A stretch of 64,000 bases of DNA, from positions 1,054,001-1,118,000 of the forward strand of contig NZ_CP076854.1 of assembly GCF_018987265.1 (NCBI RefSeq). The letters run 5' to 3'. The translations under genes and the position numbers were made by a program. Source of the stretch: Rhizobium sp. WYJ-E13. GTDB lineage: Bacteria; Pseudomonadota; Alphaproteobacteria; Rhizobiales; Rhizobiaceae. Shown piece by piece: positions 28,707 to 36,965 of this stretch (the first letter of the stretch is position 1; each line of letters opens with the position of its first letter). Under the pieces are notes generated by a model. The model had not been told where the DNA came from, made no database searches, and saw nothing but the letters and a program-made list of their open reading frames with translations.

Positions 28707-29000
28707 GCGCACCCTCAAGAGGAGATCCTGTCGTCCTGTGGGTCCCTGCCCAGCCGACACGGACGATCTCAGGTAAGTAGGAGCGATATGGTGGTCATGC
28801 AAGGCAGCGCGGTCCGCTTCAACCGCAGGCCAAAGGGAACTTTCTGAAGCTACGCACATTCCATTCGCCGAGTGCGGGCCGTGTCAACCGGACGCGACTG
28901 GGATGGTGAACATGGCGATTTTTCCGGTTACCCGCCATGGCTAACGAAATGGCAGACGAGCACCCAACCTGTCCGGTCCGCCTCGCCGTCTGGAGGTCTA

Positions 29001-29798
29001 TTGAAAATAGCCACCTATAATATCAACGGAATCATTGGCCGCCTTACGATACTCCTGCGATGGCTGGAAGAAGATGCTCCAGACGTCGTCTGTCTTCAGG
29101 AACTGAAGACTTCCGATGATAAATTGCCGCAACGGGAGATCGAACATTCGGGTTATCGCGCCGTTTGGCATGGCCAAAAAAGCTGGAATGGCGTGGCGAT
29201 CCTTGCGAGAGACGCTTTGCCGGTGCTAACGCGCCGTGGCCTGCCGGGCGATCCGGACGACAGCCACAGCCGTTACATCGAGGCTGCCATAAACGGGCTG
29301 TTGATCGGCTGCCTTTACCTCCCAAACGGAAATCCGGCGCCTGGCCCGAAATTCGATTACAAGCTGCGCTGGTTTGATCGACTGTATCACTATGCCGGAG
29401 AGCTCTTAGACCTCAAAGTGCCGACCCTGCTCATCGGCGACTTCAATGTCATGCCGACAGACATGGATGTCTATTCCCCGGAACGATGGCGCGATGATGC
29501 CTTGTTCAGGCCCGAGGTCAAAAAAGCCTATGCCAGGCTGGTTCAACAAGGATGGACGGATGCACTTCGCCACCTCCATCCGAACGAGCGAATCTACACC
29601 TTCTGGAAGTACTGGAGAAACTCATTCGAACGGGACGCGGGACTGCGGATCGACCATGTCCTTCTCAGTTCCGACGTCGCTGCGCATCTTCGCTCTGCCA
29701 GCGTCCGGCGCAACCCGCGGGGCTGGGACCATACGAGCGATCATGCCCCCGTCATGATTGAGCTCGACCTGCCTTACGCGACTGGCGGGAGCCGGTAA
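29001..29798 (+). CDS. xthA: Exodeoxyribonuclease III family AP endonuclease
   Basis: DNA-repair nuclease of 265 residues. Motifs run in order: ATYNINGI, CLQELK with the metal-binding Glu, YLPNGNP, GDFNV and SDHAPV with the catalytic Asp-His. This family cuts at abasic sites and trims 3' blocks. The start is a TTG at 29001 with a GGAGG ribosome site 4 nt upstream; the frame is open to 28872 but that extension is not conserved in character. Its 3' end overlaps by 47 nt a small gene on the other strand. Rhizobia usually have more than one ExoIII-like gene. Confidence 0.88.
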   Translation: MKIATYNINGIIGRLTILLRWLEEDAPDVVCLQELKTSDDKLPQREIEHSGYRAVWHGQKSWNGVAILARDALPVLTRRGLPGDPDDSHSRYIEAAINGLLIGCLYLPNGNPAPGPKFDYKLRWFDRLYHYAGELLDLKVPTLLIGDFNVMPTDMDVYSPERWRDDALFRPEVKKAYARLVQQGWTDALRHLHPNERIYTFWKYWRNSFERDAGLRIDHVLLSSDVAAHLRSASVRRNPRGWDHTSDHAPVMIELDLPYATGGSR

Positions 29799-30048
29799 GT
29801 CCACACGTATAGAGTGCTGGCGAAACCTCTTCGTCCGCACGATCCGGAAAAAGTTGACGGCGCATGCGATCGAGGGCCTCTGCTTCCTTGCGCGTTCTTG
29901 CAAGCAGATCGGTGGTGACATCACCGTAGCGTAAGCCATCCGCCGGAGCGACGCCGACAGTACCGCCGCTCGAGAGGAAGTCGCAGAAGGATCGCACCGA
30001 TCGAAGACGCGTGGTGATCTCGATATAGTAGCTATCGTGTCCAGCCAT
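29752..30048 (-). CDS. Small hypothetical protein
   Basis: Protein of 98 residues starting MAGHDSYYIEITTRLRSVRS from the ATG at 30048, which has a GGGAG ribosome site 6 nt upstream; an ATG 6 nt earlier sits too close to it. No family is recognised. The gene converges on the exonuclease gene and overlaps its last 47 nt, an unusual arrangement that lowers confidence in the last residues. Confidence 0.5.
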   Translation of the reverse strand: MAGHDSYYIEITTRLRSVRSFCDFLSSGGTVGVAPADGLRYGDVTTDLLARTRKEAEALDRMRRQLFPDRADEEVSPALYTCGLTGSRQSRKAGRAQS

Positions 30049-30198
30049 GCTCATCTCCCTTCGCCTTCAAAAGTTAACGCGCACTGCGTCAATATGATGG
30101 CACCATTTGCGCCTTTCAGCGATACCATTCAGAAAAAACCGCGTCGTGATCGCGGCCATTGGTCATCACGCCGCATAGGACGTTATTCTCTTTTGGCA

Positions 30199-30223
30199 GG
30201 AACATTCACCCGCCGCCCGCCTT
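30199..30223 (+). promoter_or_regulatory. Sigma-EcfG-like promoter
   Basis: GGAAC at 30199-30203, a 16-nt spacer and CCTT at 30220-30223 match the GGAAC-N16-CGTT consensus at 8 of 9 positions. The distance to the ATG at 30246 is nearly the same as for the exact EcfG promoter at 42108. Not decisive alone. Confidence 0.35.
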
Positions 30224-30245
30224 TGTCTCCTCAAGGAGAATTGCC

Positions 30246-30800
30246 ATGGCCAACGCTCGCACCACCTTCCACGAAGTCATCTCGGAAATCGAGGCGCTCG
30301 CGACTTCGAGTGCAACAGACCATTCCGGTCGCTGGACGGTCGAATATCTGACTCGACGCGAGATCTTCTATCAGTTTTCGGGAAGTCGTGGTCTCGAAGG
30401 CGGGGATTCGGCCGGGCATCGGTTCGACGGTACACGCGATACGCTCACGGCCCTGCCCGCAAATCTGCTCGTTCCCGCCATCGCCGACTTCGACAACAAT
30501 ACGATCATGGCCTTCTATATCGGAGCAAGCACGTCGGTAGCGGCAATCGCACGGGAAGCCGTCGATTGCTCCGTGCGGGCGCCGGAGGTGCTGCTGGTGG
30601 ACATTACCATCGACGACGAAGATCTGCTCGCAGAGACAAGATCCCTGACAAGACTGGCTTTCATCGGACTCGACGCCAATGAAGGATGGTCGCCGCTTGT
30701 TCCATGTGCAGACGTCCTGAGCATCAGCGACATGCTCCATCCATTTTGGTGCCACGGCAGACAGGTGGCGCGAAGGGGTCTACTGCAGATCAGGATCTGA
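30246..30800 (+). CDS. Hypothetical protein
   Basis: Protein of 184 residues starting MANARTTFHEVISEIEALA from the ATG at 30246, with AAGGAG 7 nt upstream. It looks soluble, acidic and mixed alpha/beta, with no signal peptide or membrane helix, and I recognise no domain. A sigma-EcfG-like promoter lies just upstream, so it may be a stress gene. The frame is open to 30159, but only the ATG at 30246 has a ribosome site. Confidence 0.6.
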   Translation: MANARTTFHEVISEIEALATSSATDHSGRWTVEYLTRREIFYQFSGSRGLEGGDSAGHRFDGTRDTLTALPANLLVPAIADFDNNTIMAFYIGASTSVAAIAREAVDCSVRAPEVLLVDITIDDEDLLAETRSLTRLAFIGLDANEGWSPLVPCADVLSISDMLHPFWCHGRQVARRGLLQIRI

Positions 30801-30870
30801 CGAGCAATGTCGCGCCAGCGATTCAACGTCCTGCCGCCCGTCCTGTTTTGAGCGACCGCCGGACCGTCGC

Positions 30871-31134
30871 TCAATCAAATAATTCACCTCGTCCAATCTG
30901 TCCTTGCTTCGCATCGATATCGCTGATTGCCGGATCGTCGGCGGGATCCGGGTCACTGGTGTTTGCATCTTTGACAGACCGCGCCGCCTCAACGAGCGCC
31001 ACGGCCATTTCATCCGTGCCCCAACCCGCGGCATTGGCATCGGCGATAAGCGCCTCCAGGGCAACGCGGGCAGCATCGGTCGCTTCCTGAAAACGACGCG
31101 TGGGATCATTGCTTGTCGGAACTGGGAAATTCAT
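30871..31134 (-). CDS. Small acidic hypothetical protein
   Basis: Protein of 87 residues from the ATG at 31134, which has an AAGGA ribosome site. The centre (VALEALIADANAAGWGTDEM) looks helical; the tail is Asp-rich (SDPDPADDPAISDID). No known family. A longer frame reaches 31629 but overlaps the opposite gene at 31433 and has no ribosome site. Confidence 0.55.
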   Translation of the reverse strand: MNFPVPTSNDPTRRFQEATDAARVALEALIADANAAGWGTDEMAVALVEAARSVKDANTSDPDPADDPAISDIDAKQGQIGRGELFD

Positions 31135-31344
31135 ATCCGTTCCTTTCGAGGGTTCGAACAAGATGTGGTGCTTAAAGTGAACGCAGTCGACCGCAAATAG
31201 ATGCGTCGATCGTCTCGATGCGCGGACGCCGGGCCACAGCTGTGTCGACCACCGCTCTTCAAGAACGCATATGTTCTTCGGCGAAATGCCGGCAGAGCGA
31301 ATTCCGTGGTGAACCGTCCGGTAAGCCGGCAGTGCAGAACCTCT

Positions 31345-31369
31345 GGAACCAATCGCCAGCATATCGGTT
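31345..31369 (+). promoter_or_regulatory. Sigma-EcfG-like promoter
   Basis: GGAAC at 31345-31349, a 16-nt spacer and GGTT at 31366-31369 match the EcfG consensus at 8 of 9 positions. It would give a leader of about 57 nt for the gene at 31433. Confidence 0.35.
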
Positions 31370-31432
31370 GATACACTGATCTCCATGCCACGAGACAAGC
31401 CAAACCAGCAGAATGGCAGGAGGAAGGTTTCA

Positions 31433-31696
31433 ATGCATCTGAACGGAGCAAAAGTGACGCATCGGCAGAAGGCCTGGCATGTCGATTTCTTCGGCGACGC
31501 CGGTGAGCAGCTGACGGTGCGCCTTCCCGAGGCGGCGGCGCTGAGTGAAGAAGACGCAATCGATCGCGCCAGGAAAATGATGGTGCAGCTGACGCCCTTC
31601 GGTACCCGAGGTGGCGAGCCAAGCCTCAATCGCTACGACAGTTTGAGCAACGGCAATTTCGACCACGATCAACCGCCTTTCGTGGTGAAACATTGA
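31433..31696 (+). CDS. Small hypothetical protein
   Basis: Protein of 87 residues, starting MHLNGAKVTHRQKAWHVDFF, from the ATG at 31433; AGGAGG lies 9 nt upstream. An earlier in-frame ATG at 31385 has no ribosome site and would be almost leaderless from the candidate promoter. The sequence is mixed with a basic, His-containing tail (PPFVVKH). No domain is recognised. The GFA gene follows after 13 nt. Confidence 0.58.
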   Translation: MHLNGAKVTHRQKAWHVDFFGDAGEQLTVRLPEAAALSEEDAIDRARKMMVQLTPFGTRGGEPSLNRYDSLSNGNFDHDQPPFVVKH

Positions 31697-31709
31697 GGGA
31701 GGGCCTTGG

Positions 31710-32084
31710 ATGACCATACGGCACGGAAGCTGCAATTGCGGTAAGGTGCGCTATCAGGTGGAGGGCGAACCCAAACGCGTCGGGCTTTGCCACTGCACCG
31801 ATTGCCGGCAGGAGAGCGGCGCAGCATTTACCTATTACGCGATCTGGCCGAGGTCCGCCTTCAAAACCACGGGGGAAACCGCTGATCATCAAGGCCGCCG
31901 TTTCTGTCCCGCTTGCGGTTCACGTGTCTTTGCCTACGACGAAGACGAGGCCGAGATCAAACTCGGAACCCTGCAGGATGCGCCAACCAGCCTCAAGCCC
32001 ACCTACGAGCTCTGGATCAAGCGGCGCGAACCTTGGCTGCGGCCAGTCGAGGGTGCGGAACAGTTCGTGGAGGATCGAATTTGA
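31710..32084 (+). CDS. GFA-family zinc-binding protein
   Basis: Protein of 124 residues of the GFA type (named after the glutathione-dependent formaldehyde-activating enzyme). Zinc-binding cysteines are visible in GSCNCGKVRY, LCHCTDCR and FCPACGSR. A GGAGGG ribosome site precedes the ATG. Many members are not true formaldehyde enzymes, so only the fold is safe to state. It sits between a small unknown gene and treS on the same strand. Confidence 0.88.
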   Translation: MTIRHGSCNCGKVRYQVEGEPKRVGLCHCTDCRQESGAAFTYYAIWPRSAFKTTGETADHQGRRFCPACGSRVFAYDEDEAEIKLGTLQDAPTSLKPTYELWIKRREPWLRPVEGAEQFVEDRI

Positions 32085-32153
32085 TAGGTGTTCGATGTCG
32101 AAGTTCGGCAATCCAGGACACCAGCTGAGTCAGACGAAGACCAAGGGATTTCG

Positions 32154-33797
32154 ATGTCGGATAATGGGCTGCAGCATCCTCTTTGGCACAAAGATGCAAT
32201 CATTTATCAATTGCACGTCAAATCTTTTTTTGATGCCAATGGCGACGGGGTCGGCGATTTTGAGGGATTGACGCAGAAGCTGGATTATCTGGCACAGCTC
32301 GGCATCAATACCATCTGGCTACAGCCATTTTACCCGTCACCGGACAAGGATGACGGGTACGATATTTCCGACTACACGGGCATCCGGCCGGAATTTGGGA
32401 CAGTCGATGACTTCAGCCGGTTTGTCGCGGAAGCCCATGCGCGGTCGATCCGGGTCATCGCCGAGCTTGTCATCAACCACACGTCCGATCAGCACCCTTG
32501 GTTTCAGCGGGCAAGACAGGCGCCTCCCGGTTCGCCCGAGCGCGCGTTCTACGTCTGGTCGCATACGGACAAGAAATTTAAAGAAACCCGCATCATTTTC
32601 GTCGATACCGAGAGGTCCAACTGGACTTGGGACCCTGTGGCGAAATCCTATTTCTGGCATCGCTTTTACAGCCATCAGCCGGATCTCAACTATCGAAACC
32701 CGGCTGTTGTCGAAGCCCTGCTGAACACCATGCGCTTCTGGCTGGATCTCGGCGTCGACGGTTTCCGGCTTGATGCCATTCCGCATCTTGTCGAGCGCGA
32801 CGAGACGCGCAACGAAAACCTGCCCGAAACCCATGCTCTTCTCAAGCATCTTCGAAAGACATTGGATGCCAGCTATCCCGGCAAGGTGCTCCTTGCCGAA
32901 GCCAATCAATGGCCGGAGGAAGCGCGCCAATATTTCGGCAATGGCGACGAATGCCATATGGCTTTTCACTTTCCGCTGATGCCGCGGATATTCACAGCGA
33001 TTGCCAAAGCTGACAAGCAACCAATCGTCACCATCATCGGTCAGACATACGATATCCCGAATAGCTGCCAATGGGCGATCTTCCTAAGAAATCACGATGA
33101 ACTGTCGCTGGAGATGGTCAGCGAAGAGGAACGCAATTTCCTCTGGGACACCTATGCCGCAGACAAACGGGCAAGATTGAACCTCGGCATCCGGCGAAGG
33201 CTTGCGCCGTTGATGGGCCAGGACCGCAGGCGCATAGAGCTCCTGCACATCCTGCTCTTATCGTTGCCAGGCAGCCCGGTGCTCTATTACGGCGACGAAC
33301 TGGGGATGGGTGACAATATCGACCTCGGAGACAGGAACGGGGTGCGCACGCCGATGCAATGGGCGCCAGACAGAAACGCCGGGTTTTCGACTGGGCCTGA
33401 AGAGAAGCTCACGCTGCCGCTGATCGACGATCCGCAATATGGCTTCAGAGCGATCAATGTCAGGGAGCAGGATAGCGATCCGCATTCGCTGCTCAACTGG
33501 CTTCGCCGCATCCTGCAGCTGCGCACAGGGCACCAGGCCTTTGGGAGGGGAGCGATCCGCTTCCTCGAAAGTGATAACCCGGCTGTCATCGCCTATCTGA
33601 GGGAATATGGTGAGGAGAAATTGCTCTGCGCCGCCAACCTGTCGGACGCGTCCGTGGCCGCCGACGTGCAACTCGCCGGGTTGAGGGGCCGCACTCCCGT
33701 TGAACTCATCAATGGCGAGGCATTTCCCGAGATTTCCGAAACCGACTACCGGCTGACCTTCCAGCCCTATGGTTACTATTGGCTGCGCCTTCACTAA
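32154..33797 (+). CDS. treS: Maltose alpha-D-glucosyltransferase (trehalose synthase)
   Basis: GH13 enzyme of 547 residues that interconverts maltose and trehalose. Catalytic regions appear in order: ELVINHTSDQHPWF, GVDGFRLDAIPHL with the nucleophile Asp, LLAEANQWPEEA with the acid/base Glu, and FLRNHDEL. The segment ENLPETHALLKHLRK and GDECHMAFHFPLMPRIF are specific for TreS rather than other amylases. It has no C-terminal maltokinase fusion. The start is the ATG at 32154 with AGGGA upstream; the longer frame from 32088 overlaps no conserved sequence. Trehalose is an osmo- and stress protectant, fitting the stress-like neighbours. Confidence 0.9.
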   Translation: MSDNGLQHPLWHKDAIIYQLHVKSFFDANGDGVGDFEGLTQKLDYLAQLGINTIWLQPFYPSPDKDDGYDISDYTGIRPEFGTVDDFSRFVAEAHARSIRVIAELVINHTSDQHPWFQRARQAPPGSPERAFYVWSHTDKKFKETRIIFVDTERSNWTWDPVAKSYFWHRFYSHQPDLNYRNPAVVEALLNTMRFWLDLGVDGFRLDAIPHLVERDETRNENLPETHALLKHLRKTLDASYPGKVLLAEANQWPEEARQYFGNGDECHMAFHFPLMPRIFTAIAKADKQPIVTIIGQTYDIPNSCQWAIFLRNHDELSLEMVSEEERNFLWDTYAADKRARLNLGIRRRLAPLMGQDRRRIELLHILLLSLPGSPVLYYGDELGMGDNIDLGDRNGVRTPMQWAPDRNAGFSTGPEEKLTLPLIDDPQYGFRAINVREQDSDPHSLLNWLRRILQLRTGHQAFGRGAIRFLESDNPAVIAYLREYGEEKLLCAANLSDASVAADVQLAGLRGRTPVELINGEAFPEISETDYRLTFQPYGYYWLRLH

Positions 33798-33805
33798 GGT
33801 TTTTG

Positions 33806-33855
33806 GCCCGAAAGCCTCACAAGGATATGGTTGCATGGCCCAGCAGCTTTCGGGC
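33806..33855. repeat. 10-bp inverted repeat between convergent genes
   Basis: GCCCGAAAGC at 33806-33815 and GCTTTCGGGC at 33846-33855 are perfect complements 30 bp apart, in the gap between the treS and flippase stops. It may act as a terminator in either direction, but the T-run lies before the stem on the plus strand. Confidence 0.4.
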
Positions 33856-33915
33856 GCTGATCGACGGCAATCAACGCAGGCTCGACTTTTACGGACGGCC
33901 GCCTCAATGCCGCTA

Positions 33916-35430
33916 TCATGCACCCGTCACATGATTGAGCTCCGCCATCAAGGCGCGACCGCTGGACCAGACAATGACGGCATAGGCAAGCCCCCCCACC
34001 GCAACGCCCATAAACAAATCCACAAACGGGAGATGCAGGCTGTCGCCTGCCATATGGAGAGCCAAACCGACGGTGCCGACCATGATACAGGCGCCCAGAC
34101 CGGCGGGAAAGATCCTCCGCAACAGCGATGGCCAGCGAAATCCCGTGCCGCGCTGCAGGAAATGCAGGGATACGGCAGTCGTCAATGCCGCGGCCACCAC
34201 TTGCGCGACGGCGATGTTGAGCAGCTCCGGCCCAATCCAGCCTGCGACCGCTAGGCAGGCGAGGCTGGTCGCCGTAAACAGCATGTTCAGGCGCGGCAGC
34301 ATGGCAACCCGGCCGATGATGCTGAGCACAGGCTCGTTGAGCATCTGGATGACGGCAATGCCACGCGCGGCGGCCAACAGGATGAGGACCGGCGCCGCTG
34401 CGAGCCATTGCGCGCCGAGCAGCACGCTGACGAGCTGTTTCGATATCACGGCGAGACCCACGAAGACCGGAAGCGCTGCGAAAGCCGTCGCAGCCATGAT
34501 CAATCCCGTCAGACGGCTGAGGCCTTCCACACCGCCGCCTGCTTCACCCTGCTGGCGGGAGAAGTAGCTCCATGCCAGCATCCGCACGGGTTCGGAGATC
34601 AGCTCGGTGACGGCGCCGACGATGCGGCTTGCCATTCTGTAGAGGCCGACTTCCGTCGCGCCAATGAAGAAGACGATCAGGAACTCCGCGCCGTAACTTT
34701 GCGCAAATTGCATCAGGCGCGATGCCAGCAGCCGCGTGGAGTAAGCCAGCGCCGCGCGGGCAGTGGTGAGCTTGAATTCGAAGCGCGGAAGCCAGCGCGC
34801 AAAGCCCGTGGATATCAGAAGCGCAACGAGCACGACGCAACATCGTCCTGCCGCAAGCGCGACGATGCCCCAGCCGAGCAACAACCCTCCGGCGGTCACG
34901 AGAAGGCCCGAAAATTCCGAAACCGCCTGGTAGCAGGCAAGTTCACGGAGCCGCCGCTCCCTCACCAGCACGCCGCTTTGGCAGATGATGAAGGTGCCGG
35001 GAACGATTGTGGCCATCAGCAGCAGAAGGGTGAGGAAAATCGATCCGCTGGGCTGCAGCCAAATAAGGGAAATGGCAAGCCCGAGGAAGCCGAGGATGGT
35101 GAAGGTGAGCCCGCTTGCAAGCGCACAATAGAGAACCGTACCAGGCAGTTCCCTATCGTGCGGCGCAGCGATAACGTATTCGCTCCATCCGGCTTCCGCA
35201 ATCTTTGATTGCAGCAATACGGTCGAGGAGACCATGGCAAAAATACCGACCTCGGCCGGTGAAAGGACGCGAGCGGCGACCAGCAACGTGCCGATGCCGC
35301 AGAGCTGGCTTACAAGGCGCGCGCCCGAAACCCACAGTGCATCCCGTGACGTAGACGCACTGCGTGCCTTGTGATCTTCACCCTCTCCGGAAACTGCAGT
35401 TGACGCAACACTAGATGTGCCCATGGTCAC
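33916..35430 (-). CDS. Oligosaccharide flippase (Wzx/MOP family)
   Basis: Integral membrane protein of 504 residues with about 12-14 helices, beginning RDALWVSGARLVSQLCGIGT after a polar N-terminus. The pattern of paired helices, VGIFAMV and VGLYRMASRI resembles polysaccharide exporters of the MOP superfamily. It would flip a lipid-linked glycan across the inner membrane. The start is a GTG at 35430 or the ATG two codons later. It is divergent from the 35662-40295 cassette across a 231-bp gap, and the two are probably one functional unit. Confidence 0.85.
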   Translation of the reverse strand: MTMGTSSVASTAVSGEGEDHKARSASTSRDALWVSGARLVSQLCGIGTLLVAARVLSPAEVGIFAMVSSTVLLQSKIAEAGWSEYVIAAPHDRELPGTVLYCALASGLTFTILGFLGLAISLIWLQPSGSIFLTLLLLMATIVPGTFIICQSGVLVRERRLRELACYQAVSEFSGLLVTAGGLLLGWGIVALAAGRCCVVLVALLISTGFARWLPRFEFKLTTARAALAYSTRLLASRLMQFAQSYGAEFLIVFFIGATEVGLYRMASRIVGAVTELISEPVRMLAWSYFSRQQGEAGGGVEGLSRLTGLIMAATAFAALPVFVGLAVISKQLVSVLLGAQWLAAAPVLILLAAARGIAVIQMLNEPVLSIIGRVAMLPRLNMLFTATSLACLAVAGWIGPELLNIAVAQVVAAALTTAVSLHFLQRGTGFRWPSLLRRIFPAGLGACIMVGTVGLALHMAGDSLHLPFVDLFMGVAVGGLAYAVIVWSSGRALMAELNHVTGA

Positions 35431-35490
35431 ATGTTCTTTTTAGTTAAAACCGGGTTAATTTTCTTATTTCTACGCGCTTTGCATGTGTTA

Positions 35491-35508
35491 CCAAAGTAAC
35501 AACTTTGG
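35491..35508. promoter_or_regulatory. Inverted repeat in the flippase/cassette divergent region
   Basis: CCAAAGT-AACA-ACTTTGG is a perfect 7-4-7 repeat in an AT-rich divergent gap, a few bases upstream of a TATATTCT box. It is a candidate shared operator for both transcripts. Confidence 0.35.
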
Positions 35509-35661
35509 CGTATATTCTATGTTGACGACTTATACTCACTTCTGCATAGTTAAAATGAAATTACAATCATGCATATGAAGATTGGTCGGCAGATGCATGG
35601 ATTTTATCCGGCTGTTTGCAGCGACCCAAAATCGTTTACTGGCCGATAGGGCCGGAAGGGC

Positions 35662-36339
35662 ATGATCATGATGATACTCGCACATCGTGGCTGGTGGCAG
35701 GCGCCCCATGAGCGGAATAGCTTAGGGGCATTCGAGAAGGCATTTGCAGCCGGACACGGTGTTGAACTTGATGTCCGGGATCTGAATGGCGAACTGGTTA
35801 TTTCACACGATCCTCCCACAACCGGAGCGCTGCCTTTCGAGCGTGTTCTTGAGTGCTATGCGAAAAATGGCGCCCCTGGACGGCTGGCCATCAATATCAA
35901 GGCGGACGGTCTCTGCCCGGTTCTCGTGCCGATGCTGGAACAATATGGCGTGACGAAACGCTCCTTCGTTTTCGATGCCTCCGTTCCCGATCTCAGGCCT
36001 TATCTCGATAGCGATATCCCTGTCTTCACTCGCTTCAGCGAGGTCGAGCTCTATCCGTCCTTCTACGAACGCTGCCAGGGTGTCTGGGTGGATTCCTTCA
36101 CCGAGAAGCCGGCCTCTATCGAACGGGCGATCGATGATCTCAGACACGGCAAATATGTCGCGATGGTCTCGCCGGAGCTGCACAAGCGCCCGTATGAGGC
36201 GGTCTGGGCCGCCTGGTCTGGCGCATTGCGACAGGCTGCGAAGAGCGGTGTTCCACTTGAGCGGCTGATGATCTGCACCGATCTGCCCGATGCAGCCGAG
36301 CAGAGTTTTGCTTGGATGGTTGAGGAGGAAGTCACATGA
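35662..36339 (+). CDS. Glycerophosphodiester phosphodiesterase-like protein
   Basis: Protein of 225 residues with the GDPD barrel marks ILAHRGWW, VELDVRD and VISHDPP: the His-Arg-Gly, Glu-x-Asp and His-Asp groups used for metal and phosphate binding. It is short for the family and has no signal peptide, so it acts in the cytoplasm. It overlaps the HAD gene by 4 nt and heads an operon of nucleotidyltransferases. Its substrate may be a glycerophosphoryl or other phosphodiester precursor of the glycan rather than a lipid breakdown product. Confidence 0.8.
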   Translation: MIMMILAHRGWWQAPHERNSLGAFEKAFAAGHGVELDVRDLNGELVISHDPPTTGALPFERVLECYAKNGAPGRLAINIKADGLCPVLVPMLEQYGVTKRSFVFDASVPDLRPYLDSDIPVFTRFSEVELYPSFYERCQGVWVDSFTEKPASIERAIDDLRHGKYVAMVSPELHKRPYEAVWAAWSGALRQAAKSGVPLERLMICTDLPDAAEQSFAWMVEEEVT

Positions 36340-36965
36340 TCCGTGCTGTTTTGTTCGACATGGATGGCGTGCTGATCGATGCCAAGGAATGGCACTACGA
36401 AGCGCTGAACCGGGCGCTCGATCTTTTCGGCATGCCGATCGATCGCCAGGCGCATCTGACCACGTTCGATGGCCTGCCGACCCGTCGCAAGCTGGAGATC
36501 CTCTCCCGTTCCAATGGCCTGCCGAAGGGGCTCAACGAGCTGATCCACGAGTTGAAGCAGGACTATACGATGGAGCTGATCTACACCCGCTGCAAGCCGG
36601 TGTTTGCTCATCAGTACGCGTTGAGCCGCCTCAAGCATGACGGCTACAAGATCGCCGTCTGCTCGAATTCGATCCGTGTCACGATCGAATCCATGATGCG
36701 GCGCGCCGGATTGATGGAATATATCGACCTCATCGTCTCCAACGAGGACGTCACCCGCGCCAAGCCGGATCCGGAAATGTATGTGACGACAATGGAGCGC
36801 TTCGGCCTGAGGCCGGATGAGTGCCTGATCCTTGAGGACAACGAATATGGCCTGAAAGCCGCACGCGACAGCGGAGCTTACGTCATGCAGATCGGCACAC
36901 CGGCCGACGTCATCCACGGCCGGATCGTATCGGAGATCAAGCGTGTATCGGAGGTGATGGCATGA
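36336..36965 (+). CDS. HAD-family phosphatase (beta-phosphoglucomutase-like)
   Basis: Protein of 209 residues with the HAD nucleophile motif LFDMDGVLID (Asp8/Asp10), CSNSIR as motif II, KPDPEMY with the motif III Lys, and ILEDNEYGLKAA as motif IV. A helical cap follows motif I. It overlaps both neighbours by 4 nt. It likely removes or moves a phosphate on a small sugar or polyol used by the nucleotidyltransferases. Confidence 0.87.
   Translation: MIRAVLFDMDGVLIDAKEWHYEALNRALDLFGMPIDRQAHLTTFDGLPTRRKLEILSRSNGLPKGLNELIHELKQDYTMELIYTRCKPVFAHQYALSRLKHDGYKIAVCSNSIRVTIESMMRRAGLMEYIDLIVSNEDVTRAKPDPEMYVTTMERFGLRPDECLILEDNEYGLKAARDSGAYVMQIGTPADVIHGRIVSEIKRVSEVMA

Noticed and set aside
28836..28860. 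GGAAC-N16-CATT as a promoter for the exonuclease gene
   Set aside because: One mismatch in the -10 box and 140 bp from the TTG start; not strong enough to list as a feature.
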